Below, piece by piece: positions 46,303-55,624 of a DNA stretch of 64,000 bases. Source of the stretch: Saprospirales bacterium. Its GTDB lineage: Bacteria; Bacteroidota; Bacteroidia; Chitinophagales; Saprospiraceae. The stretch's first letter is position 1; the number at the start of each line of letters is the position of its first letter. The position numbers and the translations under genes are program-made. Where the stretch lies: NCBI GenBank assembly GCA_016703765.1, contig JADJBL010000006.1:1-64000 (forward strand), in the 5' to 3' direction. The notes beneath the pieces were generated by a model. The model was not told where the DNA came from and ran no database searches. It saw nothing but the letters and a program-made list of their open reading frames with translations.

Positions 46303-46827
46303 ATGAATACGGAAGAAAAACCCCTCGTAAACCGCGTGGCCGAAAGCGGGCTCATCACCATCAAATTGGAAGACTTCTTTCCGGATGAACCCCTGCACTC
46401 TTTCGACCTGAAAGACTACCTCTTCATGGGCCTGATCCTCAAGGAAAAGGAATTTCGAGAGGCCCTCCAGGCGCACGACTGGACCCAGTACCAGGGCGCA
46501 GCCCTGCTCGTGTTCTGCTCGGCCGACGCCATTATCCCGGTCTGGGCATACATGCTCGTGGCCTCCTATGCCGAACCCTTCGCCAAAACGGTGTTTCAGG
46601 GAAATGCAGACGAATACTACAAAATGAGCTTCGCCAATGCCATCGGGGAGATGGACCTCCCCTCCTTTCAGGACCAGCGCGTGGTGATCAAGGGTTGCAG
46701 CGACAAACCCGTACCGCCCTCCGCCTATGTCGAACTGACCCGAAAACTGCGCCCCTACGCTCAGAGCATCATGTACGGCGAACCCTGCTCGACGGTTCCC
46801 ATTTTCAAGCGGCCAAGGAAATTATAA
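46303..46827 (+). CDS. DUF2480 family protein
   Basis: A 174-residue soluble protein matching DUF2480, found throughout Bacteroidota. Recognisable stretches are GLITIKLEDFFPDEPLHSFD, KDYLFMGLILKEKEFREAL, ADAIIPVWAYMLVAS and YGEPCSTVPIFKR. Two cysteines (KGCSD and EPCSTV) near the C-terminus may be functional. Its role is unknown. It lies between scpB and a lytic transglycosylase gene, cotranscribed with both by spacing. Confidence 0.85.
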   Translation: MNTEEKPLVNRVAESGLITIKLEDFFPDEPLHSFDLKDYLFMGLILKEKEFREALQAHDWTQYQGAALLVFCSADAIIPVWAYMLVASYAEPFAKTVFQGNADEYYKMSFANAIGEMDLPSFQDQRVVIKGCSDKPVPPSAYVELTRKLRPYAQSIMYGEPCSTVPIFKRPRKL

Positions 46828-46836
46828 AGATCGCTT

Positions 46837-47733
46837 ATGCTGTCAAAAAATACCCTTCTCCTCCTCGCCGGCGCTGTCGCAGGCGTTTCCCTCGTTTTTT
46901 CGCTGGGCTCCAATTCCGGGAAGGAGGGATTCTCTCCCAGCCATCAGCCCATCCCGGTGGTGGACCCCGACCACGACTATTTGTTTGCAGGGGAAGAAAT
47001 TCCCATCGAACAGTTCGACGTGGCGGAGCGCCTGGAGCGGGAATTGCTGGTCAACGCCTTCTACCATTCCAGCACGATCCTGGCCATCAAAATGGCCAAC
47101 CGGTATTTTCCGGAAATCGAAAAGATCCTGAAGGAAGAAGAAGTGCCCGAAGACCTGAAATACCTTGCCGTGGCCGAGAGCGGCCTGAGGCCCGCTACCT
47201 CTTCCGCCGATGCGCGGGGCGTGTGGCAGTTTCTGAAAGAAACGGGAATTCAATACGGCCTTGAAGTAAATGACGAGGTGGACGAGCGCTATCACCTGGA
47301 AAAATCGACCCGGGCGGCCTGCGCTTATTTCAAAGCCCTCAAAAAACGCTTCGGAAGCTGGACCCTGGCCGCAGCGGCCTACAACATGGGCGGGGCTGCA
47401 CTTTCCAAGGTCATGGACGACCAGCGCGCCACCACCTTTTTCGAACTGAATATCAACGACGAAACCTCGCGCTATATCTTCCGCGTCGTGGCTATGAAGG
47501 AAATGCTCACCGATCCGGAAAAATACGGTTTCTCCATTCCCAAAGCTCAGCTATACAAACCCCTCGACGATTATAAAGAGGTGGAAGTGAAAGGCCCCGT
47601 CCAAAGCTGGGGCGATTTTGCCAAAGAGCACAAAACCAACTACCGCGTGCTCAAAGTTTACAATCCCTGGCTGCGCGACGCCAAACTCAGCAACAAGGAA
47701 GGGAAGGTTTATGAAGTGATGGTACCTAAATAA
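46837..47733 (+). CDS. Lytic transglycosylase (MltD-like SLT domain)
   Basis: A 298-residue protein with an N-terminal helix or signal anchor (TLLLLAGAVAGVSLVFSLG) and an SLT domain at about residues 95-230: the catalytic glutamate in LAVAESGLRPATSSADARGV, then GVWQF, and AAAAYNMGGAALSKV. It would cleave peptidoglycan glycan strands in the periplasm. The C-terminal 50 residues resemble a degenerate LysM region (YRVLKVYNPWLRD) but this is uncertain. Confidence 0.88.
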   Translation: MLSKNTLLLLAGAVAGVSLVFSLGSNSGKEGFSPSHQPIPVVDPDHDYLFAGEEIPIEQFDVAERLERELLVNAFYHSSTILAIKMANRYFPEIEKILKEEEVPEDLKYLAVAESGLRPATSSADARGVWQFLKETGIQYGLEVNDEVDERYHLEKSTRAACAYFKALKKRFGSWTLAAAAYNMGGAALSKVMDDQRATTFFELNINDETSRYIFRVVAMKEMLTDPEKYGFSIPKAQLYKPLDDYKEVEVKGPVQSWGDFAKEHKTNYRVLKVYNPWLRDAKLSNKEGKVYEVMVPK

Positions 47734-47734
47734 C

Positions 47735-47815
47735 AGGTTTAGGAAGTTTAGGAGGTTTAGAAAGTTTAGTCTGCATTCATACTAAACCTCCTAAACCTCC
47801 TAAACCTCCTAAACT
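47735..47815. repeat. TTTAGGAGG-type intergenic inverted repeat
   Basis: Left arm units such as AGGTTTAGGAAGTTTAGG, right arm CTAAACCTCCTAAACCTC, centre TCTGCATTCATA. It fills the gap between the convergent transglycosylase and dsbD genes. Confidence 0.85.
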
Positions 47816-47820
47816 ATTTT

Positions 47821-49971
47821 TCACTCCGCCACCCCCATCTTCCCCGCATCCAGCTTCAACTCCCCGCTCTTATACCCTTCAAACCGCTCCAGACCGCATT
47901 CGAGGAAGGCCTGGTATTCCTGTTTGTCGGGCGTATAGGCGCGGGGCTCGTTGAGCACGACAAGGTCGTTGCTGAGCAGGACGTAGTAGGGTTGGGAATT
48001 CCGGTCGAAATGGATGGCCTGGAAGTCGGCCCATTTATTGCCCACGGTGCGCATCATGCGTCCGCTGAAGGGCGATTGGTAGGGCGTTTCGAGCTTTTCG
48101 CGGTCGTCGACGTATAGGGAGATCAGCACGTATTTATCGTCGATGAGTTCGAATACCCCGTCGCGGCCCCAAACGTTGTCCTCCATGCGGCGGCAGTTCA
48201 CGCAGCCGTGGCCGGTGAAGTCGAGCAGAATCGGTTTGCCCTGCTCTTTGGCGTAGGCCAGCCCTTTTTCAAAATCCTTGAAGCAGTTGATATTGAGCGG
48301 GCATTCTTTGGGGTAAATGTAGCTGTGGCCCGCAGGCGGCGCCAGGCCGCTGAGCAGGTTGGGGGTGACAAAGGTACCCGACTGCTCGCTGTAGCGAAAA
48401 CCGGTGAACAGGTAAATGGCCAGCACACCACTGCCCGCTACGAGCAACCCACGGCTCAGGGAAATCGGTTTCCGGGGCCCTTCGTGGGGGAAGCGGATAT
48501 ATCCCATGAAATAAATGGCGAGCGCTATGGCTATAATTACCCACAACCCGACAAACGCTTCGTAGGGCAGGAACTTCCAGCCCATGGTGAGGTCGGCGAT
48601 GGACAAAAACTTCAGAGCCAGGGCAATTTCCACAAAGCCGAGGGTCACCTTTCACGCCGTTCATCCAGCCGCCCGATTTCGGGAGGGAATGGAGCCAGCC
48701 CGGGAAAGCGGCAAACAGGGCAAAAGGCAGTGCCAATGCCACCGAAAAGCCGAGCATGCCCATCAAGGGGCCCAGCGGAATGCGGCCCAGCAAGGTGGGT
48801 CCTCCACCGGTGGCCGTTTCCACCAACAGGGTGCCGATAATGGGGCCCGTGCAGGAGAAGGAGACCAGGGAAAGGGTAAAGGCCATGAAAAAGATCCCGA
48901 TCAAGCCGCCCTTGTCGGCCATGCGGTCGGAGCGGTTGGCCCAGGAACTGGGCAGGGTGATCTCGAAATAGCCGAAAAACGAAATTCCGAAAACAATGAA
49001 CAGGACGGCGAAGAAAATATTGAACCAGGCATTGGTGGAGAGCAGGTTTAGCGCGTCGGCGCCGAAAACGGCGGTGATGACCAGGCCCAGAAGCACGTAT
49101 ATGACGATGATCGAAAGGCCGTATAAAATAGCGTTGTTGATGCCTCTCTTTTTATTCGAGCTGCTCTTGGTGAAATAGCTGACGGTCAGCGGCACCATCG
49201 GGAAGACGCAGGGCGTGAGCAGGGCGAGCAGACCGCCGCCGAATCCGAGCAGGAAGATCAGCCAAAGGCTGTTCTTTTTCTCTTCCGGGGCGGGTTCGTC
49301 GAGGCAATTTTCCTTTTCCCACTCCTGGTTAAAGGCGTAGTCGACCGGGGTGTTGCTCAGGTCGTATTCGCCCGGTTTGGGAAGGGCCGGTATCCCGGGT
49401 TCCGCAATTGCAGTAACCGTGTCGATATCCTGGGGCTCCAGCGCAGGTTCCGGCGTGGTCGCTTCGGAAGTTTTTCCGGTTCCGTTTTCGCAGCCGGCGC
49501 CTTGCACATCCTGGCGCCGGCCTTCAATTCAAAGGAAAAATCCACGTCGGTGGGCGGCAGGCAGCGCTCGTCGTCGCAGGTCATATAGGTGAAATAGCCG
49601 ACGATCGGCTGGCTCAGGTCGCTGACCTTTACCCGCTGTGTAAACTCGGCGTGCTTCTTGTACTTGATGACGTTCATGTCGAAGAGGGGGTCGTAGCCCT
49701 CGTAGCGCTCGCCGGTTTCCTTGGCTTTGCCCGACAATTGGAAATGGCCTCCCGCATTGAACTCGAATGTCGTGGGGATGGGCCCGTCCTCCTCCAGGAA
49801 CTGGGAGTATACCGCCCAAAGAGGCTCCATCTTGGCTTTAAAAATGAGGTCGAACTCGGTGTCGCTGATCTGGCAGTATTCGGTTTCCCATTTTACCGGG
49901 TCCAAAATTTGCGACATAGAGGGTACGGTGAAGGCTGCAAAAGCGAGTAATACTAGCCAGGCTCTCATAAG
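47821..49971 (-). pseudogene. dsbD: Thiol:disulfide interchange protein DsbD, two frameshifts
   Basis: DsbD carries electrons from cytosolic thioredoxin across the inner membrane to periplasmic partners. The first frame (start ATG 49971) holds a signal peptide and the N-terminal domain with the cysteines of YMTCDDERCLPP. A shift at about 49455-49500 leads into the membrane domain (TPCVFPMVPLTVSYF; SFSCTGPIIGTLL give the two in-membrane cysteines). A shift at 48648-48649 (an extra base in AAAGGTGACC) joins GGWMNGVK to VTLGFVEIALALKFLS, and the last frame holds the thioredoxin-like end with GHGCVNCRRMEDNVW. All redox cysteines are present, so the gene is probably functional and the sequence faulty. 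Repaired length is about 715. Confidence 0.88.
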
Positions 49972-50098
49972 ATTCTGATTTTCCGAAAATTGGAAGGTGA
50001 AAATTTTTTCGGCCATAAAGATAGGATCGCCGCCCCCAAGAATAAAGCGATGGAGATCACAATAATATTTCTTTAACGTTATGGCGGCCTTTGGGGTT

Positions 50099-50809
50099 TT
50101 ACGAAACCGCCGCGAAAGAGGCGGCGATGAGCGATTCGAACAGGCCTTTGCCGTCCGTATTGCCGAGCTCGGGCTCGGAGGCCCTTTCCGGGTGGGGCAT
50201 CATGCCGAATACGTTCCTTCCCTCGTTGCAGATCCCTGCGATGCCGTCTAGGGCGCCGTTGGGATTCGCTTCTTCGCTTACCTCCCCGTATTCGTTGCAG
50301 TATCGGAACAGGATCTGTTCGTTATCGCGAAGTTTCCCGAGGGTATCCGGATCGGTATGGAAACGGCCTTCCGCATGGGCGATGGGAATCTTCAGGGCCT
50401 TTTCGGTATTTAGATAGCCGGTGATGGCGGAGCGGTTGGTCTCCGGCTTGAGGTACACATTCTTGCAGATGAAGCGCTGGTTGGCGTTGCGCAACAAGAC
50501 GCCGGGCAGCAGGCCCGCCTCGCACAGGATCTGGAATCCGTTGCAGACCCCGAACACATATCCACCGTCGGCAGCAAACTCCTTTACTGCTTTCATAATG
50601 GGCGAAATGCGCGCAATGGCGCCGGCCCGCAGGTAATCTCCATAAGAAAAGCCGCCGGGCAGCACGATGCAGTCCTGCGAATCGAACCCCTTGAGGGTGT
50701 CGTCCTTATGCCACAATTTTACCACTTCCTGCTGCATGACCGAGCCCAGTACATGCACCATATCGTCGTCGCAATTGGATCCGGGGAATACTACTACGCC
50801 AAATTTCAT
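50099..50809 (-). CDS. purQ: Phosphoribosylformylglycinamidine synthase subunit PurQ
   Basis: A 236-residue class I glutamine amidotransferase that supplies ammonia for the fourth step of purine synthesis. The catalytic cysteine lies in [20 protein letters not shown], the His-Glu pair in [16 protein letters not shown], and the N-terminus [17 protein letters not shown] is characteristic of stand-alone PurQ. PurL and PurS are not in the window. The 36-bp gap to the upstream DUF6427 gene suggests cotranscription. Confidence 0.96.
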   Translation of the reverse strand: MKFGVVVFPGSNCDDDMVHVLGSVMQQEVVKLWHKDDTLKGFDSQDCIVLPGGFSYGDYLRAGAIARISPIMKAVKEFAADGGYVFGVCNGFQILCEAGLLPGVLLRNANQRFICKNVYLKPETNRSAITGYLNTEKALKIPIAHAEGRFHTDPDTLGKLRDNEQILFRYCNEYGEVSEEANPNGALDGIAGICNEGRNVFGMMPHPERASEPELGNTDGKGLFESLIAASFAAVS

Positions 50810-50845
50810 ATCCTATCTATTTGCTAAAAAAATATCAAAAACCTA

Positions 50846-51841
50846 TTAAAGCCCCCGCAACAACCAGGGGCTGTAAGCCAGCGCCATTCCCGAAACCAGC
50901 ATGAGCAAGTGCACCACCTCCGCCCATTGCGTAGCCATCACCGAAAAGCTCATGGAGAAAAAAACAGCCAGTGGTATACAAGCGAGGAGGAGGTGCGAAA
51001 TATCGGCATTGGCCTGAAACAGGGAGATAATGCAGGAAAAAACCAGAAATCCGTACAACAGGGAGATCTTTTTTTGCACCTGCATGATCCTTTTCTGAAA
51101 AAATCCACTGCTGCCGAGCAGCACAACCACGATGAGCAGGGCAAATAGCCCCGCCTCTACATAAGAAATACTATTTTGAACTCCTTGAAAATCCCAAAAC
51201 GTCATGTTCCTTGCAAACTGCAGGTCCATAAACTCCGGAAAGCGGTCCAGCAAAAAGAATACGGTCCCTGCCAGGAAATACGGGGTAATGGCTCCTATAA
51301 AGATGGTGACCAATTCCCGGATATTATATGCCCTCAAGATAGAGGCGCCCCAAAGGGCAAATACGATCATGCCGAGGGAGGAAAAATAAAACAGGCTGGC
51401 CACGCTGATCCAGAACCCCACGTTGAACAAACGGCCGGAAGCGACAGGTATCTTGTATACCCCCATCAGCTCTACCAGGGCGATAAGCAGGAAGGTATTG
51501 GCCAGAAGGGCGGGGGAGGGGTACATGAACTGGGGGATCATGGAAGCAAACAGGCAGTAGAATACACCGGCCAAAAGGTTGGAATCGTTGTTGATCCGGT
51601 TTTCATTTACCGTAAACACCAACAGCGTCGCCTGGAGGAAAACCAGCACCATGGCAGAGACCCGAAGCCAGATAATGGGCCAATCCCGGGCAGCGTCGTA
51701 GATCAATTGTGCGAAAACTCCCGGAGTCGCTGTGGGCACAGGGTATTCGACGCTCAGCAGAGTGGCGCCGTAAAAAAGGCCCAGATACAGCAGGAACAAA
51801 ACTGCCGCCAGGATTTGATTGGACTTGAAGATTTGTAACAC
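50846..51841 (-). CDS. DUF6427 family multipass membrane protein
   Basis: A 331-residue protein with about nine membrane helices (for example VLFLLYLGLFYGATLL, VSAMVLVFLQATLLVF, FALLIVVVLLGSSGFF). The N-terminal MLQIFKSNQILAAV and the NENRINNDSNLLAGVFYCL stretch match DUF6427, seen in Bacteroidota. Polytopic membrane proteins of this kind resemble glycan or lipid-linked transferases of the GT-C kind, but no catalytic motif is visible. Function unknown. It sits between pth (divergent) and purQ. Confidence 0.75.
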   Translation of the reverse strand: MLQIFKSNQILAAVLFLLYLGLFYGATLLSVEYPVPTATPGVFAQLIYDAARDWPIIWLRVSAMVLVFLQATLLVFTVNENRINNDSNLLAGVFYCLFASMIPQFMYPSPALLANTFLLIALVELMGVYKIPVASGRLFNVGFWISVASLFYFSSLGMIVFALWGASILRAYNIRELVTIFIGAITPYFLAGTVFFLLDRFPEFMDLQFARNMTFWDFQGVQNSISYVEAGLFALLIVVVLLGSSGFFQKRIMQVQKKISLLYGFLVFSCIISLFQANADISHLLLACIPLAVFFSMSFSVMATQWAEVVHLLMLVSGMALAYSPWLLRGL

Positions 51842-51935
51842 TACGCGTTGCGTATTTTATGCGTTCATTCCCAGTAGCTTCAAAGATAAAAAAAATGCCC
51901 CGGCTTGCAAGTGCCTCAATTCTCCGCTAAAGCCC

Positions 51936-51943
51936 TATTTTTG
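51936..51943 (+). promoter_or_regulatory. Putative -7 promoter element (TATTTTTG)
   Basis: Exact TAnnTTTG match, 22 bp before the pth start. Confidence 0.45.
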
Positions 51944-51965
51944 CACCTGATATGCGAAATGGAAC

Positions 51966-52526
51966 ATGAAATACCTCATCGCCGGCCTCGGAAATATCGG
52001 GTATGAGTACGAACATACCCGGCACAATATCGGATTCGATGTGGCAGACTACCTGGCCCGCGAAGCAGGCGTGGCATTCCGGGATGAAAGCCTGGGCGCC
52101 GTGGCCGAGTTCAAACACAAGGGCCGCATCTTCGTTCTGCTCAAGCCCTCCACCTACATGAACCGCAGCGGAAAATCGGTCCGCTACTGGCTCCAGAAAC
52201 AAAAAATCGAAAAAACCAACCTGCTGGTCGTGCTCGACGACCTCAACCTCCCCTTCGGAACCCTCCGCCTCCGCGGAAAAGGAAGCGACGGCGGCCACAA
52301 CGGCCTCAAGGACATCGACCAGTTCCTCGAAGGAAACGACTACGCCCGCCTGCGCATCGGCATCGGCAGCGAATTTCAGAAAGGCAGGCAGGTCGACCAC
52401 GTCCTCAGCAAATGGACCGCCGAAGAAGCCGAAAAACTGCCCGATATCTGCAAAACCGCCGCCGACACCGTGAAGAGCTTTGGCGCCATCGGGCTGGAAA
52501 GGACGATGAATTTGTTTAATAAGTGA
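51966..52526 (+). CDS. pth: Peptidyl-tRNA hydrolase
   Basis: A 186-residue enzyme that releases peptides from peptidyl-tRNA after abortive translation. Motifs are YLIAGLGNIGYEYEHTRHNI with the catalytic histidine, LLKPSTYMNRSGKSV, VVLDDLNLPFGTLRLR and GSDGGHNGLKDI. Length is standard. The stop TGA (52524-52526) is part of the inverted repeat that also includes the stop of the convergent gene. Confidence 0.95.
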   Translation: MKYLIAGLGNIGYEYEHTRHNIGFDVADYLAREAGVAFRDESLGAVAEFKHKGRIFVLLKPSTYMNRSGKSVRYWLQKQKIEKTNLLVVLDDLNLPFGTLRLRGKGSDGGHNGLKDIDQFLEGNDYARLRIGIGSEFQKGRQVDHVLSKWTAEEAEKLPDICKTAADTVKSFGAIGLERTMNLFNK

Positions 52527-52586
52527 CTAGTGATTAGTGACTGGTGACTAGTGAACCCCAGTCAAAAGTCACCAGTCACTAGTCAC
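52523..52586. repeat. GTGACTAGTGA-type inverted repeat spanning two stop codons
   Basis: Left arm GTGACTAGTGATTAGTGACT and further, right arm GTCACCAGTCACTAGTCAC. The pth stop TGA (52524-52526) and the convergent gene stop TAG (complement of 52579-52581) are both inside the arms. Same family as 4231 and 11419. Confidence 0.85.
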
Positions 52587-53646
52587 TCTTCACCCACTCC
52601 TTCAGCACCTGCTCCAGCCTCCCGCTTCCCGCTTCCTTAAAATTAAAGCCTTGACTCTTCTCCACCTCCTCCATCCCCTTCTCCAAATCAAAATCTTCCT
52701 GCAACTGGGTATAATACCAGCCCTTGCGGTAGCCGTAGAGGGCGAGGTATTCTTGTTCGGGCTGGCCGGGGGTGGGCACGAGAATGGCTTTTTTGTTCAG
52801 CACGGCCAGGTCCATGATGGTGCTGTAGCCGGAGCGCGAGAGGATGACCCGGCTCTCCAGGATGGCCTTGTTCAATTCCTTTGAATCCATAAAAGAGCAT
52901 ACCTCCACGTGGGGGTAGGGGAAATAATGTTCCTGCTTTTCGGGTTTCCCCTGCACGATGAGCACGCGGTAGGGGAGATTGGCCACCTGCTCGAGGATGA
53001 GGTGTTCCCAATCGCTGCGAAGCGGTTCGGGGCCGGAGAGGATGGTCAGCAGGTCGTAGCGCTCGGGTAGCTCCCCCGGCTCGATCCGGGTCAGCAGACC
53101 GATGTACTTCATATTGGGGAGCTTCATGCCGTGGGCCAGGTCGCCGCTGAGGTTGTCGGGACCTTCCAGATCGGGTATCCAGCAACTATCGTAGCGGCGA
53201 AGGATGAGACGATGGAGGAAGGTAGCCACTTTCCCGACGATGGCCGGCCGCGTAAAAATGCTGAGTTGATGAGAAATGACGGCACAGGGTACTTTCTTCG
53301 AAAAACACCCCAGGCGGTTGTCGGAAATGACGGCGTCGATGCGGTGTTCGTCTATCCACCCCTGGAGGATGCGATGTTCCCTGACGATAGCCAGCAACAC
53401 CTTCGGCATTTGAAGGATGAGGAAATACAGCAGCCTTTTTCGGGGGTAGCGCACATCGTAGGCCGGCAATTCGAGGGTCGGAAGCTGAGGAAATTCATGC
53501 CGCAGCAACTCCAGCGCCCGGCCGTCCGATGCGATCCAGACTTCCTGCCCTTGCCGGAGCAATTCCCGGATGATGGGGATACAACGGGTAGCATGTCCCA
53601 GGCCCCAGTTGAGGGGCGCGATGAGGATGCGTTTGGGGGATTTCAT
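52579..53646 (-). CDS. Glycosyltransferase, GT-B fold, MurG-like
   Basis: A 355-residue protein from ATG 53646 (MKSPKRILIAPLNWGLGHAT). GHAT near the N-terminus and the C-terminal ESRVILSRSGYSTIMDLAVL followed by KKAILVPTPGQPEQEYLA match the GT28-type donor-binding region (compare MurG). The acceptor is unknown; a lipid or envelope glycan is likely. The frame extends 45 codons further upstream into a TTTAGG repeat, giving an arginine/phenylalanine-rich nonsense stretch, so ATG 53646 is preferred. Confidence 0.85.
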   Translation of the reverse strand: MKSPKRILIAPLNWGLGHATRCIPIIRELLRQGQEVWIASDGRALELLRHEFPQLPTLELPAYDVRYPRKRLLYFLILQMPKVLLAIVREHRILQGWIDEHRIDAVISDNRLGCFSKKVPCAVISHQLSIFTRPAIVGKVATFLHRLILRRYDSCWIPDLEGPDNLSGDLAHGMKLPNMKYIGLLTRIEPGELPERYDLLTILSGPEPLRSDWEHLILEQVANLPYRVLIVQGKPEKQEHYFPYPHVEVCSFMDSKELNKAILESRVILSRSGYSTIMDLAVLNKKAILVPTPGQPEQEYLALYGYRKGWYYTQLQEDFDLEKGMEEVEKSQGFNFKEAGSGRLEQVLKEWVKSD

Positions 53647-53680
53647 GGGGATTTTTTTCAAAACCTGAACCTTGTTATTG

Positions 53681-53768
53681 AGAAGTTTAGAAGGTTTAGT
53701 AGGTTTAGGACGTTTAGTTTTTAAGCAATATTGACTAAACCTCCTAAACCTTCTAAACTTCCTAAACC
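53681..53768. repeat. TTTAGGAGG-type intergenic inverted repeat
   Basis: Left arm units GTTTAGAAGGTTTAGTAGG and on, right arm ACTAAACCTCCTAAACCTTC, centre TTTTAAGCAATATTG. It lies between the glycosyltransferase start and the small lipoprotein frame at 53780. Confidence 0.85.
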
Positions 53769-53779
53769 ATTCCCCAGCC

Positions 53780-53866
53780 ATGAAACCGCCTCTACGCTTC
53801 CTCCTCTTGCTTCTCTTCCTCCTCCTCCTCCAGGCTTGCCGCGCTTACGACTGCGGCTGCCCCTGA
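53780..53866 (+). CDS. Putative 28-residue lipoprotein
   Basis: An ATG at 53780 opens 28 codons: two prolines and an arginine (MKPPLRF), an unbroken leucine-rich core, a lipobox LQAC and a nine-residue mature end CRAYDCGCP. A signal peptide, lipobox and stop in so short a frame is unlikely by chance. If expressed, processing would leave a lipid-modified nonapeptide with three cysteines. The stop is 2 bp from the convergent stop of the RNase G gene at 53869. No promoter was identified, and leucine-rich composition could be chance, so confidence is moderate. Confidence 0.45.
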   Translation: MKPPLRFLLLLLFLLLLQACRAYDCGCP

Positions 53867-53868
53867 GA

Positions 53869-55419
53869 TCAGTTGAGGCGGATCTCCTCTTCGTTGTTGT
53901 CGAAGAAGCGGTACTCCATCAGTTGGTGGTTGGGGGAGGGCATGATCCGGATCCATTTGTAGAGGCTCAGATACCACTTGTGCTGGATGCTGGGGATGCC
54001 CCTTTTCAGGTAGGCCTCGATATAGGGGTGTACCTTGAGGGTCAGCTTGGTTTTGGGATGGGCCTGAAGAATGAATTTGAGATCGCGGTCGATCTCGTCC
54101 GTCAGGAGGATGGAAGGGTTGATCTTTCCGGTGCCGTTGCAACTGGGGCAAACTTCTGCCGTGTTGATCTTGACCTCCGGGCGCACCCGTTGACGGGTGA
54201 TCTGCATCAGGCCGAACTTGCTGAGCGGCAGGATGGTATGTTGTGCGCGGTCCTTTTTCATAAAATCTCTCATTTCTTTGAAAATGAGGTTTTTATGATC
54301 CTTGTTGCGCATATCTATGAAGTCGATGATGATGATGCCGCCGATGTCGCGCAGGCGGAGCTGGCGGGCGATCTCTTCGGCTGCCTCCATGTTGACGGCC
54401 AGCACGGCCTCTTCGGCATCGTTGCTGCTCAGTTTGTGCCCGCTGTTCACGTCGATGACGTGCATGGCCTCGGTCGATTCGATGACCAGATAGGCGCCGC
54501 TGTTCAGGGTGGCCGTTTTTCCGAATGCCGACTTAATCTGGCGGGTGACGCCATAGGTTTCGAACACCGGTTTCCGGTTCTTGCTCAGACTGATGATATC
54601 CACCTGGTCGGGAGCAAAGGACTGCATATAGCTCCGGATGTTCTGGTAGAGTTGTTTGTCGTTGACGACGATCCGGTTGAAGGAATCGCTGAGGATATCG
54701 CGCAGGATGCTGGACGCCTTGTCGAGCTCGCTGAGCAGTTTGGCGGGGGGCTTGGCGTTGGGGAGTTGTTCGAAGATGTCCTCCCATTTGTCCATCATGA
54801 GCTTGAGCTCTTCGTGGAGGTCGGCGGCGTTTTTTCCTTCGGCGGCCGTGCGGACGATCACACCAAAGTTCTTGGGTTTGATGCTTTCGAGCAGGACTTT
54901 GAGGCGTTTGCGCTCCTCGGAGTTGGATATTTTTTTGGAAACGGCCACCACGTCGTTGAAAGGGGTGAGTACCAGGAAGCGGCCGGGGATGGTGATTTCG
55001 CAGCTCAGGCGGGGTCCTTTGGTGCCGATGGGCTCTTTGAGGATCTGGACCAGCACGGTTTGCCGGCGGGCGAGCACTTCGTCGACCTTTCCGGTTTTGA
55101 TGATTTCCGGTTCCATCTTGAACTGGTCCAGGCGGTGTGTCTGGATAGCTTTCGAGATGGAGTTGTTGGTGTATTTAAGGAGGGAACGGAGTTTCGGCCC
55201 CAGGTCGGTATAATGCAGGAAAGCATCTTTGCTGTGCCCGATGTCCACAAATGCGGCGTTCAGACCCGGCATAAGTCGCCTGACCCGGCCGAGAAAAATA
55301 TCTCCTACGGTGAAGTTGGTGTTGGTTTTTTGGTGATGAAGCTCGACCAGTTTAGAGTTTTCGAGCAACGCGATTTCAACTTCCGTAGGACTGGAATTGA
55401 TGATCAGTTCTTTTTCCAC
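53869..55419 (-). CDS. rng: Ribonuclease G/E family endoribonuclease
   Basis: A 516-residue RNase E/G catalytic protein, acting in mRNA decay and rRNA processing. An S1-like RNA-binding domain lies at about residues 38-120 (GDIFLGRVRRLMPGLNAAFV, DIGHSKDAFLHYTDL). The metal-binding aspartates are in HVIDVNSGHK and GIIIIDFIDMRN, and the zinc-link cysteines in VCPSCNGTGKI. There is no long C-terminal scaffold as in RNase E. It lies downstream of HU and the small COX24-type gene, an arrangement common in Bacteroidota. Confidence 0.95.
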   Translation of the reverse strand: MEKELIINSSPTEVEIALLENSKLVELHHQKTNTNFTVGDIFLGRVRRLMPGLNAAFVDIGHSKDAFLHYTDLGPKLRSLLKYTNNSISKAIQTHRLDQFKMEPEIIKTGKVDEVLARRQTVLVQILKEPIGTKGPRLSCEITIPGRFLVLTPFNDVVAVSKKISNSEERKRLKVLLESIKPKNFGVIVRTAAEGKNAADLHEELKLMMDKWEDIFEQLPNAKPPAKLLSELDKASSILRDILSDSFNRIVVNDKQLYQNIRSYMQSFAPDQVDIISLSKNRKPVFETYGVTRQIKSAFGKTATLNSGAYLVIESTEAMHVIDVNSGHKLSSNDAEEAVLAVNMEAAEEIARQLRLRDIGGIIIIDFIDMRNKDHKNLIFKEMRDFMKKDRAQHTILPLSKFGLMQITRQRVRPEVKINTAEVCPSCNGTGKINPSILLTDEIDRDLKFILQAHPKTKLTLKVHPYIEAYLKRGIPSIQHKWYLSLYKWIRIMPSPNHQLMEYRFFDNNEEEIRLN

Positions 55420-55624
55420 GCAACAGGTGCTTTAGTTGGCCAAAGAGGAAGGGCCCCAAGGAGCGGCCAGGGAAACTGGAAGGTGCGGGAACAGCAGACC
55501 GGTATTATAAGCCGGCGTTGCTCAATAGGCGGTTGGCACAAGCACAACCAGGGGCAGGCCGGGATTTCTTTGCGATCGAAAGCATGAAATGAACTATCAG
55601 CGTGCGCCGGCAACTTCAGCAGGA

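Noticed and set aside
53647..53781. 45-codon N-terminal extension of the MurG-like glycosyltransferase
   Set aside because: It translates a TTTAGG inverted repeat into an arginine/phenylalanine-rich stretch; ATG 53646 starts the conserved sequence.
53731..55587. 618-codon plus-strand frame opposite rng
   Set aside because: Shadow frame; the minus strand holds the full RNase G motif set.
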